Source of the DNA: Prunella strophiata
Lineage: Eukaryota; Chordata; Aves; Passeriformes; Prunellidae
Direction: 5' to 3'
Length of the DNA: 64,000 nucleotides
Assembly (NCBI GenBank): GCA_036583965.1
Contig: JAZBQD010000028.1
Coordinates: 1,612,001-1,676,000, forward strand
Made by a program: the position numbers and the translations under genes. The notes below the pieces were generated by a model. The model was not told where the DNA came from. It saw only the letters and a list, made by a program, of their open reading frames with translations, and did not search any database. Below, piece by piece: positions 28,701 to 43,700 of this stretch; the first letter of the stretch is position 1, and each line of letters begins with the position of its first letter.

Positions 28701-31700
28701 CTTAACGCACAATCCTCTCCCACATGGCAGTGAGTGGGTGAGTGCAGCAACCAAAAGAGAACCCTGGCTTCCTTTTGATCAATTATCTCTGTCATAAAGA
28801 GATCCTAAGAGAGGGCACAGTGAGCAAACCACTTCCTATTCAAAACTGCAACATGCAACAGTAACTTTCTAATGCAACTTTTCTTCATCATATGAAAAAC
28901 CCAGGCAAATTTTTAAAACAAAAAAACCCACAACACTAACATGAAGTGCGTGAACCTATAATAATATAAAATATTCTGAAAATTAAGAAAGTTGGGAATA
29001 AAACACAAAGACATAAAGCTCCAGCCAGCTTTTGGTGGTGAATAGTCCACGGGGAAAAGCTGTTCTAATTCTGCTTTGTGGGTGGGGTTACAAAAATAAG
29101 AGCAGCAAGACTCCCAGTGAACCATGCTGCTACCCCACTATAAAAGCAGACACATTCCAAATTATCTTTAAGTAATAAAGATGAACTTGCTGGACATCAA
29201 GGTCATCTTACCTGAATTATGAGCCTAAACCATTAAACCATCACCAGTTTCACTAGCTTAGTTCTATCACAGAATAGCTTCCACCTCATAACAAGCTAAA
29301 GAACAGCAAACAGACCACTTTGCTGGGTCCTGCTCCAACTCAACCACTCATCTGGGTCTAGAGAGTTGATTAAGACAAGAACATCTTCTTAACTTCATAA
29401 TGAAAATTACATTAGCAAATATACCAAAAATTTACTGTTTCTATGATGCTCTTTGATATGCTGTAGCATTTTTACACTTCAGAGCCAAAATTAAATTTGG
29501 TAGTGAAAGCTCCTCAAGTTGCTGCTAAGAAGTTTTACTGAAATGCGGCAAACATGCTGTTCCAGAACCACAACTCCCGTACTTTGTTTTTCTGTAAGAA
29601 TTTCTTATCATGGTTAACTGGAAGAAAATAATTCTGAAGCAAAACTAGCAATAAATTTTACCATACCAACCCCCAAAAAATACCACCAGCAGCAGTAATT
29701 CGGACAGTACCAGCCATTCTGCAAGTTCTGGCTGTCAGCTGCACTGCACATTCCTAGCCTTCTCACCAGACCAAATTCAACTGGAATTACAAGACACTAA
29801 TCCCAGCAGTCCCAATAAAAGCAAGGGCTTTGGCAGCAGAGATGATTAGCTGTGAAAAACTTCTGCTGGAGTTCCCTAGACACATACTCATTCCCTCATA
29901 AGGCAGATTCCAAGGAAAGTCACATAAAAAGAAAAATGCTACTGGTCCTAAGACGTGCAGACATCCAGTATCAGGAAAAGCAAATCCCATAACATTCTAA
30001 CAAACAACCAAATATTAAAGGATTGATATATTTCCTTACTGTACTACTAGTTGCTGGCACACAGATCCATTGTCTGTTATCAGTTCATTCAGTTTTAATT
30101 CAAGGTGAACTTTTCCCTGAAAGAAAAACAGGAGAGAAACACAAATAGTTTTAAAAGCATTTATTTTAAAAGTACGAATTAGAACAATAATATAGCATAC
30201 AGACAGAAGTTATTTAAGGTAATTCCAATATTATCACTTGAAGAAAATACCTAATCTAAATGACCTATCCTGCAAGTAGAGCATGATGGATGCACTTGAA
30301 CTTTGAGACAATGCTATAGAGAAGCACTACCTCATCTGCAGAAAGCACGAGAATCAGTCAAGCCTCTACAGATTTAACACACACAAGTACTTCTTCCACC
30401 ATGAGCAATCACCAGGAGCAAGAGACTCAGCTATTTTGTCCCAAGCATGGGATGAACCCTTGCACAGACATGAATTTCTGAACACTTCAGGAGAAAGTTC
30501 TAAAATGACCTGGGGCTCTGAAGGCAGGTAGGTATACCTAGAAAAGCAGAATAGCATGCAAAAGCCATAACCAGCAGCATTTAATATCCACAGTGAAATC
30601 CTGTCCATCCCACCAGATTGAAGATCATTTAGAAATGTACTGTGCATCCCAGGGCAATTTTCAACTATCTCATGAAGACTGCTGATGTACTCAAGGAACA
30701 GTAAACACAACCAAAAGAGAGGAAAAGATGGCAATAATTGCTAAACCCAGCTTCCTCCTTTTCTTTTTCTGATATGGCAGGATGTGTTTAAGAAAAAGAA
30801 TCCATAACTTATGGCACAGCATGGATTAACTTCAGAAACCAGCAAGGGCCAACCTACTGTACCCTCTCAATAAAAGGCTCCATAACTCTAAACCATGATA
30901 TGCAACTTTTTTGGGATGACCAAAATTTGTCACTTAAATCTTGCTCCAAACAGCTACCACCTGAACAATACCTGCTACTCTTTTTGGTGCCTGGCTGTTC
31001 ATGCTGGCTTTTACATCTAAGACAGGCACACACTGACAGAGTCTTCCTCTAACAATGTTCTCCTTGGTATTCTCAGACTTTGTCTATTTGCTAAATGGAA
31101 CATCAGATAATACTGGTCTGTTCACAATCAAAATTCTCAGGGAAGGGCTCTGGAAGGTGATTTGCAAGAGTGGCAAAGGAAGCAAGTCATAATCTGAACT
31201 ACAGCTTTGCCTTTCTGCTAAAATGGAAGTCAAACCCTTAGGTGACCTTGCACACATTTCTATAGCAGTTATGTTTTGACATAGAACTGCAATGTTTTTA
31301 TTGTAAATCCCCTGGGGCAAAGGCTGCGTTTCCCTCTGTTTGTCACATGGGAGGAGAAATGAAGCTTCTTTTACAAGGCAGTTCCCAACCTAACTGCTTT
31401 GGGATGCCTGCCAGGTGTTTTGCAAACTGTTACTACAGGGACAGGAACACAGGTACATTAAGAAAGTATTTGTCAAGCAGAGAAACTCCATTACAAAAAC
31501 AGATTTACAGGATAAAAACAGGATACCGAGAAGCATGCCAACAGCCTTACAAGGCAAAGTTTTTGAATGACAAATGAAAAGACAAACATTATTAATATTT
31601 ATTTAAATAACTGACTTCACTTGTTGCAGAAAACAGAGGCTGTGAATGTCCTAAACATCTTCCTTTTGCTTTTAAAACCAAACCCCACAAATTGTGTTTT

Positions 31701-34700
31701 ACACTGAACAGCAGGAGTAAAACAGCACGTTGCTGCTCCTGAGAACTACCTGTGCATGCAGTTTGCTCCCAGCTCAGTGCCATGACTACAGTAACACAGC
31801 TCTAAGAAAAGATTTCCCCAACATGCATGAGAGTTTTAGAACATTTTTGTAATTTTGTTTGCCAAGAGCAGTGTGATGGTTTCCTGAAGTTGCTGATCTG
31901 CAGATCTGTATCAGAACTTCTGACATAATATGCAACTGGCTGTACAGAAGGTTTCTACTTCAAAATAGAGAAATCAGCCATTCTTGTACAATGAATAATA
32001 AACAACAGTGACTTTGTGTGAATGCACTTTGCATCTGTAGATCTCAGGGCTGTTCAAAGGCAGGTAGGTGCCATTTTAACTTTACAAATGGATTAACAAT
32101 CAATTTTCAGGTATTTATTACAGGAAGATAGGAGTATAATTGATACAGATCCTATCAATTTTAATAAAAAGAACAGTGAATGTTCAAAAATCCTACCAGT
32201 ATGTGAAAGATTTTGATCTTACCAATGTGTTTTTCAAGTACAGATCTCTATAAAAACTCCAACTATGTATAAATACAGGTATAAAACTACATATTTATAA
32301 ATCTCTATAAAAGTTTCTTGCTATGAATAATATAGATCAAATGTGTGTTTAATCAATTTCAAACAAGATTTATGAAGATTTTATAAATAAAAAAGGGATC
32401 AAGCAATCCTAACAATTTTACTAGCATGCTGACACTATCTGCATTTTATAAAACAAGAAAAAATTTCAAAGCTAATAAATGTGAACAAGTCTGTGCCAGT
32501 TGCAGTTAAATGTGGCCTGTTTCACACAGCTTCTCAAATTCTGGTTTATTTGCTTAGTATTCTCACATTTGTATTTATTTTTCAGGAACTAGTGGAGAAA
32601 GGAAAAAGTTTCAAGAAAACAAGATTAATATGAACTCATAATACTGGGAACAGCAGCAAAACAAAAACCAGCTAATATCAAAACACAGAGCAGAGCAGCT
32701 GCTTTCTAAAAGTCTCCACCACAAACATTCCTGGTATACAGGCTGCTAATTATACCAAAGTTAACCTGTAAAGAATAGATGTATATAAAAAGTACACTTT
32801 TCCTGAAAAAAATGCAGATGTATGGAAAACCCCAAAAATAATTCCAACCAAGCAACTGCAAAGTGTCCTGTGAATATTCATGGCACACAAAATACTTCTC
32901 TGCTTGAAAGAGAATCCTACTGCCTTGAAAACATAATAAATTTTGGAAAACACTCACGTGGAGGAAACCAAAAGAACAAAAAAATCAACTAAATGTCTGG
33001 TGCCATGAGGAAAAGAAGACAATTTTTTTTTTCCTCCAAACTGATTTACCTTTAAAAATATTTCATGCACTTTTTCTGCACATGTACAATATAAAAGTCT
33101 GCTACCTTCAGCCATGTCCAGCCAACAATCTTGGCCATCCCAGAATATATTTCAGTACTGTATAGCACATCCAAACCAACAAGATTTCAGCCAAATGTGG
33201 CAGATGGGAACTGGTCTCAGCTATGTTCTAAAGACTTTTATGGAAAACTAAACCAGGACAGGAGAAACCTACCCAAATGCCTTGACTCAAGAAAAGATAA
33301 ATATGAGGCGCATATACCTAAGCAGAAAAGGTCATCTCTTAATGGAAGTGTCATGCAGGACAGTACTTTGCATGGCACAGCCATAGAAAGGTAAGAGCTT
33401 ACATTCTGCTGTGAGTCACAAAGCCATGGAGAACTATAAACTTTTTATTTCTAATATGTAAGAAAACACTAAATTCTATTAATGGAATATGCTAATTGAA
33501 TTTTCACATACTCATGTAGTATTATGACAAAAAATAATACCTTTCTCAATACATTTTTATGACAGGAAAAACACAGCAAGGATGACAATGTTCTAAGTGG
33601 AAACTACCTTTCAGTTTGTGTCTGGAAAGTGCTTTCTAGAATTTTCAGAGTGATTACATGAAAGAATTCAAAGAAGACCATGTGTAGCTGGACTAGATGA
33701 GCTCTAGGTCCCTTCAAAATGAACCATTCTACTCCATTTGATCATAACTGAAAGAGGACTGATTTCCAACAGAGAAGAGGAAGTGGTACTCAGATGTTTT
33801 GAAAATCTGTCTTCATGTAAAGCAACCACATGCCCTCCTATACCCAAGAGCTGCAGGCTAAACTTATGACACATAAATGAATCATCTGTGGCAATAACAA
33901 GAGAATTCTGTGCACATTCAGATCTCGTAAAAGTAGCCAGGATTCTCCCTACCCAAAGGGACTTTCAGGTTACTAAAAAAATACAAACACTGTTAAATCT
34001 AAGACTTTTGCCCTCAGGCAAATCTGGGAAAAAACCCTATTAAAATCTACTAGTTGATCACAGCAAGAAGGCTAAGAGATTCTCAAGAATTCTGTTTTGT
34101 TCTTGAAACCAAAAAGAGAATTGCTACAACTTCTACAGCCATCTCACTTTTACCTATTCCTAGAACAATCCTGTTTGAAGAACTGGAACCACAGGCTGAA
34201 ATAAAACTGTGAAGTGCAAGTTGTTTGATACTAATGCAGCAAGTGTTTCAAGATAAAGATACATGAACACAGCACAAGTACCTCCAAGTTTTGAAGACTA
34301 ACCATTTCAATGTCACAGAATCAGCCATTACTTCAGTTAACACCAAAAATTACTAAAAAAAAAGTTATTCAAGAGTTTTAGGATCCATTCATGTGCCTCA
34401 AGTACATGACTCCTCTTACAAGCATTTCAGACATCAAAATACTGTTAAGACATTTCCCAAACAGCTGCTTCATGTCTTCTGCCAGTTTTAAGTACCATGA
34501 GGAATAATACCAGCTTAGGTGTAGAGTGCATTATTCTCTAACCAAACTGAAGACATAACTGCCTCACAAGAAATACAGATGCTAAGCCTTACTCCTACAG
34601 CTCAATGCAGTCTTCCACCATCACATCCTTATCTGTGCTTAACTTTCAAAACATAAATGTGTCATTTAATAGTTACCTGAACCTCTGAATTAGAATCAAC

Positions 34701-37700
34701 AGGTTGAAGCATAAACCAGTTCTCTTTTCCTGTGTAGTTGCATAAATCTTCTTTTTTGATTGACACCTTTCCTGAGGGAGGGTGGCAGGGGGAGAGAAGC
34801 ATAAATATTACCTTCATCTGAATAGAACAATATTTAATTATGTTTGAAATTTGATTTTTTTTCAAAACTCTTTGAAGTTTTTCTTTAAGTTTATGATGCT
34901 ATATGAAGAACATAAAACAAGGAATGTTATGGATAAGTAAAGCAGAAAATAGTGTATATAAAGCCTGATGGCATTGATTATTATTTGTTATCCTGGATAT
35001 CACCAATAAGAAGGTAAAATAAAGAACATACTTGAGGCTGGAAATAACATAATAGATTTGGGAGAACAAAAACGGTGTTCAAGAATGTTTAAACAGGAAA
35101 CTGAAGTAGATGCCTTTTACTCTTCTGATTGCTATTTGGAAAGCTGTTATTATATCAAATTATCTGACATCCTGGTGCAAATTATTTCCTTCCTCAATTC
35201 AAGTAAAGCAAAGGCTTCTTCCACAGCAGACTATTAGAGCTTTGTAGCAACTGTATCCAAAAAGCAGCTGCAATAAAGTCATTATGCAGTGGAGAGAGAA
35301 ATAGAAATCTACCTCCCATGATTTTTCACTTAAGCTACACAAGTTGCTACCAAATGCTTTGTAAGTCACTAAGTTACAGTTTGCATTGACAGGGAAAAAT
35401 TATCTATAAATGATTTAAAGAATTATTCCACAATTGTAATGATTGTGGAATTATTCCACATTTATTCTTTAAAGATCTATACATAGTGAAAATTACTCAA
35501 ATGTTCCAATGAATCAAAAGTGGAGAAGAAACAATTTTTTAAAACTTATTCAGACCATAATAAGACTATAAAATGTCCTACTAGCCTGAAAAATAAAACA
35601 TAGTTAGTAACAGAATGAAGCAAGGAAACAAAATCCTTCTTTTCAAACTTTAAAGGAGCACTATACACAGTTTTGAAAGATCCTTCACCAATAATTATAT
35701 CCTTAATCCTACAGATAATGTCACTGAAAATAACCAAGTGTTCTGCAAGATGCAGACAGCACCTCATAGACACTTACCTATACGCAGGTCCTTTTGTAAA
35801 ACACTTTTATCATAAATGTAGAAGGACAACCACTGGAATGTTCTTGGAATCTCAAAATAAAACTCCTCTCCAAAATAAGGACTGAAAAGAAAGATTTGAA
35901 GTTAAAACAGAGAAACACTTTATGCAATTTATATAGAAGATGAACATCAAAAAGCTGCATTTTACTGCTGTCCCAGCCCATGGCCCTCAGCACTACACTG
36001 AATGGTCATCAAAGGTGCCCAAAACCATTTCAATACAAGAACACACAATAATATGGCAATGCCTTCTATTTGTTTAATCAAAGGTAAGAATCAGAGCACA
36101 CAGAGAATGGTGTCTCCTCTGCAATTTCAATCCTATTTTTCTGCCTTGAAATTATTCTAGCTGGGTCTCAAGACTTCCTGAGATATGCACAAGTTTTGTT
36201 TCATTTTCTTATTCAGTACATGATTAAACTACATTTAATCTTAATTTAATTTAAACTTATTGATTACTTAACTAACTGGCAATTGTTTAGCTCTAACTTC
36301 CATGTCAAAACTGCTGCTCTAAGATTCAAACCTGTTAGAACTTATTATCACTAGAAACTGTAAGATAGAACAGTGAAAAAGAGAAATGTTAATCTCAAAT
36401 ACACATGATCTCCCTCACACCAAAACAATCACCACATTTCTCCATCTAAAGAAATCCAGTATCATGTTTACAGTTCGCCCTATTTAACTGCCATGTGCAC
36501 AGCCCTCTAGAGAAAAAGACTCTGGGTTCCTCTATGTTACACATATTTCATACACTGTGTTGGTATCTCCACTCCCAGAACTGATACTCTCATTAAACTT
36601 AAGGAGTACTTATTGATGTAATCAGAGCCAGCAGCCAGAAAATTGTATTTCAAGACTGAACAAAACCACAATGTTTGTGTTACAGCAAGTGATGAATCCT
36701 GGAAGTCGAGCAGATCCACAGAAAAACCCTGCTATTCTAGAACTGGGTTCTTAAAATACTTTTAGTTACAATGTATTAATGTCACTGGGGAAAGATGTTC
36801 ATGTTCATGAAACTACTTTTATGCAGAAATGTACTGTGATATCAGTTATACCAAACCCTGAAACAAATGTTGGGGGTTTTTTGTTTCCCAGCAAAGTATC
36901 ATTCTGACCCTATTGCTACAGTACTTCCTTAAAATAATAAAAATATGACAAACATGCTTATGTTTGGAACAAGCAGTTCATGTTATTACCTACCCAAAAG
37001 ATACCAGGAAGAACAGGTCACCATCCCTACTCTCTTCCCTCCAAAATAATCACAGAAAAAGACCACCCCCTGCTAAAGGACAATGGCTCATTAAATAAAT
37101 TAAAAAGAGCTGATAATTAAATTGATAAAAGATAAAAGAATCACAGATGAAAGAATCTAGTATTTCAAATGTCTAGAATAGATTTTTAGAAACAAGAACT
37201 TTAAGGGCAGGAATTCATTATGAGGAATCCCACAAGTAAAAATGTTCTTTTTGTTAAAACACAGACCTTTTACCACAGGCTTCAAAGCAGACAAATCAGT
37301 ATTAACCTTTGCACTACACTGAGAAATAATTTAAGAATTCTCAGTTGAAAAATTCAGCTGTGGTTTTTCAGCTCCCCTCTTTTTTTTTTGTAATTTCAAA
37401 GCCAACAAGCTCTGCTTTGATTACAAGGGCTGGGTTCTTCTTGTCAGCACTACGACTGAGGGTTTAAACTCACAAGCATTACCTTCAGCAGCAGTGCAGC
37501 CCTAAACAGCCTCAACTTCCTTATTACCATCACTGCTCATTTTAATTATATTGACACAGTAAGTCAGACCAAAACCAAGGATGAAACAAAGGCTTATTTT
37601 AAACTTAGGTCAAGTCCATGATCTGCTTCCCCTCACAGCTATACAAATAAAGTTGCAGCAGTACAAGCAAAGAGATACTACAGCAGAAAGAGTGAACAGT

Positions 37701-40700
37701 GGGAGAATGAGCTGGCACTGCTGTCAGGGAAAACTCTGCTCTAGCTCAACTTCAGATATCCTAAGGGAACAGCAGACTCCAGTGCACACCAACAAGTGCC
37801 AAGGCTTAAGTACCTACTCTGGATGGACCTACAGGACTCTATGCATCCAATTATAATTAGGCTGGGATGGAGACTATAAGCAGAGACTTGCAAAAATCTA
37901 TTTAGTACCTTTATTTTACACCTAAGAGAACAAACTTCTCAGCTACACATATCCCCCAGCCCCCAAAGGATGAACAGCCATTAACTCTATTATTATTCTG
38001 ACCTCAACACTACATTAAGTCTCAGATTTGGCAAGAAAGAACAAGCCAATAATAGGAGCAAAAAGTAGTACAAGCAATTTTGTATTACAAATAGAAGGTA
38101 ATACATTCTTTTACTCATGTTGATACATTTTTCTTTACCTAAATTAATAGAGGTTATCAGTTGTTGATTCATTAGCAAAGGAGGAGGCAGAGAGAGAAAA
38201 TTTAAGGTAAAGAATACAGCATATTAGCAAAGAAATTCTTAGGTAGATACAGAATAGGCTGGCAGGGTACAACAGTTTACACCAATGAGGAATAATTAAA
38301 ATGGGGAACTCACTCATCCTGTTCCTCAAGGATTCAGTCAGTTTAGTACTTTCATTTGTGACTTTGATGCAAGAACTTTAAAGACTGCGATGGATACAAA
38401 ATTAGAAGATAGCACTAATTCAAAGGACGACCAGACTGCCACACAGGAAGAACTGGATTACAGTAGTACAGAAGATTAAATTTCACTGGGTAACACACTC
38501 CTCTGCTCTTCCCTTCCTTGGTACAGTAACCTGGAAGTTCTGTGAGGACCCTGATCAATGCCCCAGGCCTGTCAGTTAATAAAAGCAATGGTTACATCAA
38601 CAAGGGAATTAATTTCTGCTATAACCTTGCACTACCACAAAGTTCAGTTTGGAAAAAAAGAAACTGAACTTAATTTAAATTAAAAAGAGAACACACATGT
38701 ACCACTATACCCCTTCCTCATATTTGACCACAGACATCAGAGGAGGCTCACAGATATTCTTTCAACTTTCCAAGGGAAAAAAAAATAATTTCTTTCTTCA
38801 GAACCCACAGAAATCCCACACCATGTCAGGAAATACTTCTTGAGTCATTAGCCAAAATATCCCTCTTTCACTTCAGTATTGTTTCACCTTTTTTTTTAAC
38901 TTTGGAAAGTTTTTTTTGTTGTACATCTGCACTCCAACAACTCTCCCAGTGCTGGTGAAAGGCCAAACCTATTTGCACATTTAAAAAATACACTTCTTAA
39001 TAGTTTTCAATCATAGCAGTCAGAAATAATTTTAATTCTAATGATAATTACTTCCACAGACATTTAATTAGTTGATATTCACAGGACTAAAATTAAGATT
39101 AAAAATTGTATAAATTTGCAACTCATAAAACAGTGACAAAAACAGACTGAATTATGTGTGTAAGAAAAAGCAAGCAAATAATATGAAACAAAACAATGAA
39201 ATTCAAAGTTGCACCTATGACTAAAATTATACTGTGCTACACCTCACTGAAAAGCAATTTATAAAGTTTTCAGGTTAATAAGAGATTGGAGGTTTCATCT
39301 CCTGTCCCAGTACCTCTAGGTTAGCACAGTCTCTAGTATAATACAGCAATAAGAAACAGGATGTTGTAATTAAGTTTCTGGAATGAGAGTCAACTTTCAT
39401 AACTGCATACACAGTAGCAATCAAGTTAAGTACCCAACTCTGGTTGCTGGTAATAGAGGATGAGTGATTTTATTACATTTCACTGCTTTATATAGAACCC
39501 TCCCCCAGTTCAGAGGATGAAGGAGTCACCTATGAAGTCAGTGGAGACAGAAAGGAAAAGAGCAATTCTAAACACCAGGTTCTGACTGTCTAATACAGTC
39601 TTGTCATCACCTGAAAAGTTCTCTATTTGAGGCATGTTATTTGAGACTCCTCTCTCCCTGTTTTGTCATAGTGAGATTTTTTACTTCATTTCCTCTGTAA
39701 AGTATTAATGACATTGCAATTAAATTTCAGTTAAAACTTCAATACTTAAAGTATTTTTGATGGATCTAAGGTGTTTTACTTTATCAAATATTTTATTATG
39801 CAACTAACACTTCATTAGGTGATAAAAGTACATAAATTTAGTAATTTTTAAATAGAACATAATAAAAATGTCAGTGTACACATCAAATGTAACAGATCCT
39901 GTTTCTAACTGTTTTTAACATAGTATTAACTTCTAGGGTTTCCATTATTAACATCAAAATCAGAGAGCAAAGTCTTTTAGAGATGGGTTGGGTTGGGGTC
40001 TTTTGCTCATGAAACTATTGCCTATTTGAAGGGGAAATGTTAAGTGTCTGCTTTATCAATACACTCTCTTCAACATTTTTCTCTGAAGGATTACTCAATT
40101 GATTTTCTTTTGGCAATCAACTGCAGCCTGTTAAATTCTGAAAATTTTATGGATCTAACTACAGCAGCTACAGATTATGAATATAAGCAAAATATTTGTT
40201 CCTGACTGTACATATGTGGCATTTGCTTTTCAAGCAGAAGCATAAGGAGGCTCTGAAATTATGTTCTGAAAAAATTAAATTCTCTATTTAAGTTTGTCAT
40301 CTAAGCTGTTCCTCACCTGTAAATATCTGGTGAGAGAGCTCAAAGAATGAACACTAACAACAAAACCACTGGAAAAAGGAATTAAGAAAATTTCCAAGAG
40401 TTTGAACAGACTGTCTGGGTTTTAAAAGGAAGGCTAAATGTCACCTCCACATAACTGAAACTGTCACTCAGATATTCTGAACAATGAAGCTGCAGTGATG
40501 CTTTTTGGGTCCTCTGTGAACTTCAGAGTTTTGAGACATGAAAGGCCCTACGCTACTGCAGCTGCATCATCCTGACTTTGTGTTTGATTCTTTTTAAGGC
40601 TGTAAGACAGCAGCAGAATCTACAGCAAATGGTGCCCAGGGAAGCAAAGCAAGGTATTCTGTGTGGATCCTGTTACAGTTCCCAGAACAAGAATGACAGG

Positions 40701-43700
40701 AGAGAACAAGGCCTGTGCAGGGGACACCCCACAGCACACAAAACTCTCGTACATGGCAAAGTTCCGGTTCCCTCATTCTAGAAACAGGTTTTACCAGATA
40801 CACAGTAAGAGCAGAATTCCACCAATACACTTCAACTGATTGTCAGAAGAAGGAAATTACATGGGGAGCATGTATCAAGTAGATTTCACTCTCTAGAAAA
40901 CAACCTAACAAGAAAAAGAATGTTACACTGCCCACTGGAACAGAATAGAGTAATTGTGAAATATATTCTAGCATATTTCATTTAAAAGCTCACAAGACTC
41001 AATTTTGACTTCTTGCAACACTCTCATGATTTACGCATTGCTGTAACATCTGAGGAGCTACCACAAGTCAGTTCTCATTTTAAAGTAGTACAAACAAAAG
41101 CCATACACACTGGTATTGGGCAGTCTTGCCTTTCATATCCATTTAAAAACTGAGCTTACCTTAAAGATTTTTCAACTACCTGTGTACGAAAAACTTCTTC
41201 TTGGTCCAAGTTTATGGTACAGAAAAAGTCTCTCATTTTGTTGGGTACTAAGTGTTTGGCGTCATCTGTAAATAAAAAAATTACTGTAAATATTGCAGGG
41301 GAAAAACCTCCAAAATTATATTAGGTACAAGAATAGGTCACAGTTTTAGTGTGTTCAAAAAATTTACTTTTCCATTCAGCATGCCTTTTGGTATTAATTT
41401 TCAATTCATAAGCTTCAAGAGGGCAGAGAAGTTGCTACACCCAGCTTCCCATGGAATGAGAGTCGACAGGAAGAGACATACTCTGACTCATGAACACCAC
41501 TTCTTGCAGCACCTGCACTTTCCCTTGAAAGGTCTCATCTCTGGCTTGACCCTGCACAACTTGCTAAATCCGAGACACTCACAGCCTGAGGTCATATGGC
41601 ATTAGGTCATAACACCAAGACATGATCTGCCTGAGCTATTGTTCACTTGGTATTTTCTCTGCAAATACTCTGGCTAAAGGAAGCTGATTAATAAGAACTT
41701 GCCCATCAAATCTTTATTTCATTTTCCAGGATGAACGGCAGATTGTGAGTTGGCTGAGCCTTTGAAAATATATCCCTCATGAGTACTGTTCATTTTTTCC
41801 TAACTAGTAGAAGGGGGAAATAATCACCTCCTAATTCAATGCAACATGGAAAAGAATAAAAGGAAGTTTCTAATAAGAAGGAAAGATTGGCAGCACAAGA
41901 ATACAAAGATTTGCTGGGTATTGAATCTAGGTCACTGCAATTACAAGCTGGACATAAGGCAGATCTGTTAGGAAATGGTTCCCTCTAAACAATTACAGCT
42001 AAAACCAGTTAAAGTTGCTCTTCCAAATCCAAATGCTACAGACATCTATGTTAATTTATAGCAACACCATTCTCTAGATTAAACAGAGATTTTCTGCCCA
42101 GATGTCTCCTCCCCCTGTAAATGTCTGAAGACAACAAACAGACCCTTTCCACCTTTTATTTTGCTAAAAGAAATTACAAGCTTTTCTGGTACTCTCTCCC
42201 ATGAGAGGCTCCTAAACAGAGCAGGTGATCTGTCCATTTTCCACTTGGTTGTCCAAACCACAGGCAACCAGAACTGCATTAGGTCTTAGCCAGGACCTCT
42301 CACATCCTTGTCTGCTGCTAGAAATACCTCTCCTGTTGACATGTGGAATCAACTTTATCTAAACATTATCTATTTATATAAGATATTAAAAAGAGGATAA
42401 AAAGTACATCTAAGTATTGAGTTTTAATTACTTTTATGTCTGAATGGCATAAGACCTTTCAGAAAGCACAGTTTAAAACTAGATTTGAAATGCCATACAT
42501 GTTTATTTTTTAAAAATGCAGATATGAAGCACAGTGAGTAAGCTTTATTCTCTATGCTGTTAAGATGTAAAATCAAAGTTCTATTTTCTCTCTCCTCCAC
42601 AATCTTTTTGTGTTAGATGGTTAATTTAGGTTAACCTATCACAGTCTTGGAATTAAGTAAGTAATGCCCAACACTGAAGGGCTGCCCTGACTGTCTCTGA
42701 GCAGAGAACGTGACAGTTTAACAGGAACACAGACTGAACTTCAATCATGACATTTTCCAGGTCAGGGATATGTACACTGATGGAAAGCATGAACAGACAC
42801 TTAAGGAACTTCCACTGTTAAAACTTGTGCTCTCAGGAACATCAACAAGCTTTTCATCAGCTTGGGTGAAGGAGAGGAGGAAGCATACCCATTATTTTTA
42901 AACACTACACTTCATGTTGACAGATTGAGAGACATGAACAGAATCTAGTTTTAATGGCTTTAGACCCCAAAAAAGGAATAAACTCCAAGTTACCCTTAAG
43001 TGAGATATTGCAGGAGAACCAAGGAAAGCATCAGATTACCACTGCCTTAACTTTTTTTAAGGAAGAGCTAATTTAATAAAAGATATGACATATAAAAATC
43101 AATTCATCAATCTGGATGTAATCCCCGGAGAGCTCCTGATACCAAGAGTTTGTAATTGATGAGCATGAACTGGATGTGTCAGCTGCTCCTGAGAACAGCT
43201 TTATTTTTTAGTTAATACTTGGCACAGTCCTATTTTCCCATAAAATATTTAAAATACAACGTTATTTAATCATCATTGTAAAGGCACAGTGCAGTGGACT
43301 TTGAAAGGAAATTGCAGTTATCATAGTTTTATACTTTCTTAAAAGGACTAGAAATTAAATATTTCTGAATAAGCCACTATTAGTCTGTATACTATAGTGC
43401 AGTTTTTCAGTTTTAAAAGAAACTTTACACCCAGAGGAATACACAAAACACAAGCTTTGCTTTCAGTTTGTTAGAGCATGGTGCTAATAACACCAAGGCT
43501 GTGGGTTCAATCCCCATATGAGCCATTCACTTAAGAGCTGAAATTGATGATCTTTGTAGGGTACCTTTCAACTCAGAATATTCTGTGACCTGATTTTCTA
43601 ATCAGTTAAAAAACCTTTATTTTTTAGCCTAAATGTCTTAAAGAACAGACAACTTTGGGGAGAAAGAGGATCCTCAATCCTGAGTTAAAAATAACCTCCG

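Noticed and set aside
29220..29400. Possible CR1 fragment (ATCACAGAATAG...)
   Set aside because: Only the first dozen bases resemble a CR1 end; the rest does not follow.
43451..43525. Possible functional tRNA-Ile gene
   Set aside because: A box degraded, CpG sites decayed, and it continues into a CR1-like tail, so it is a SINE.
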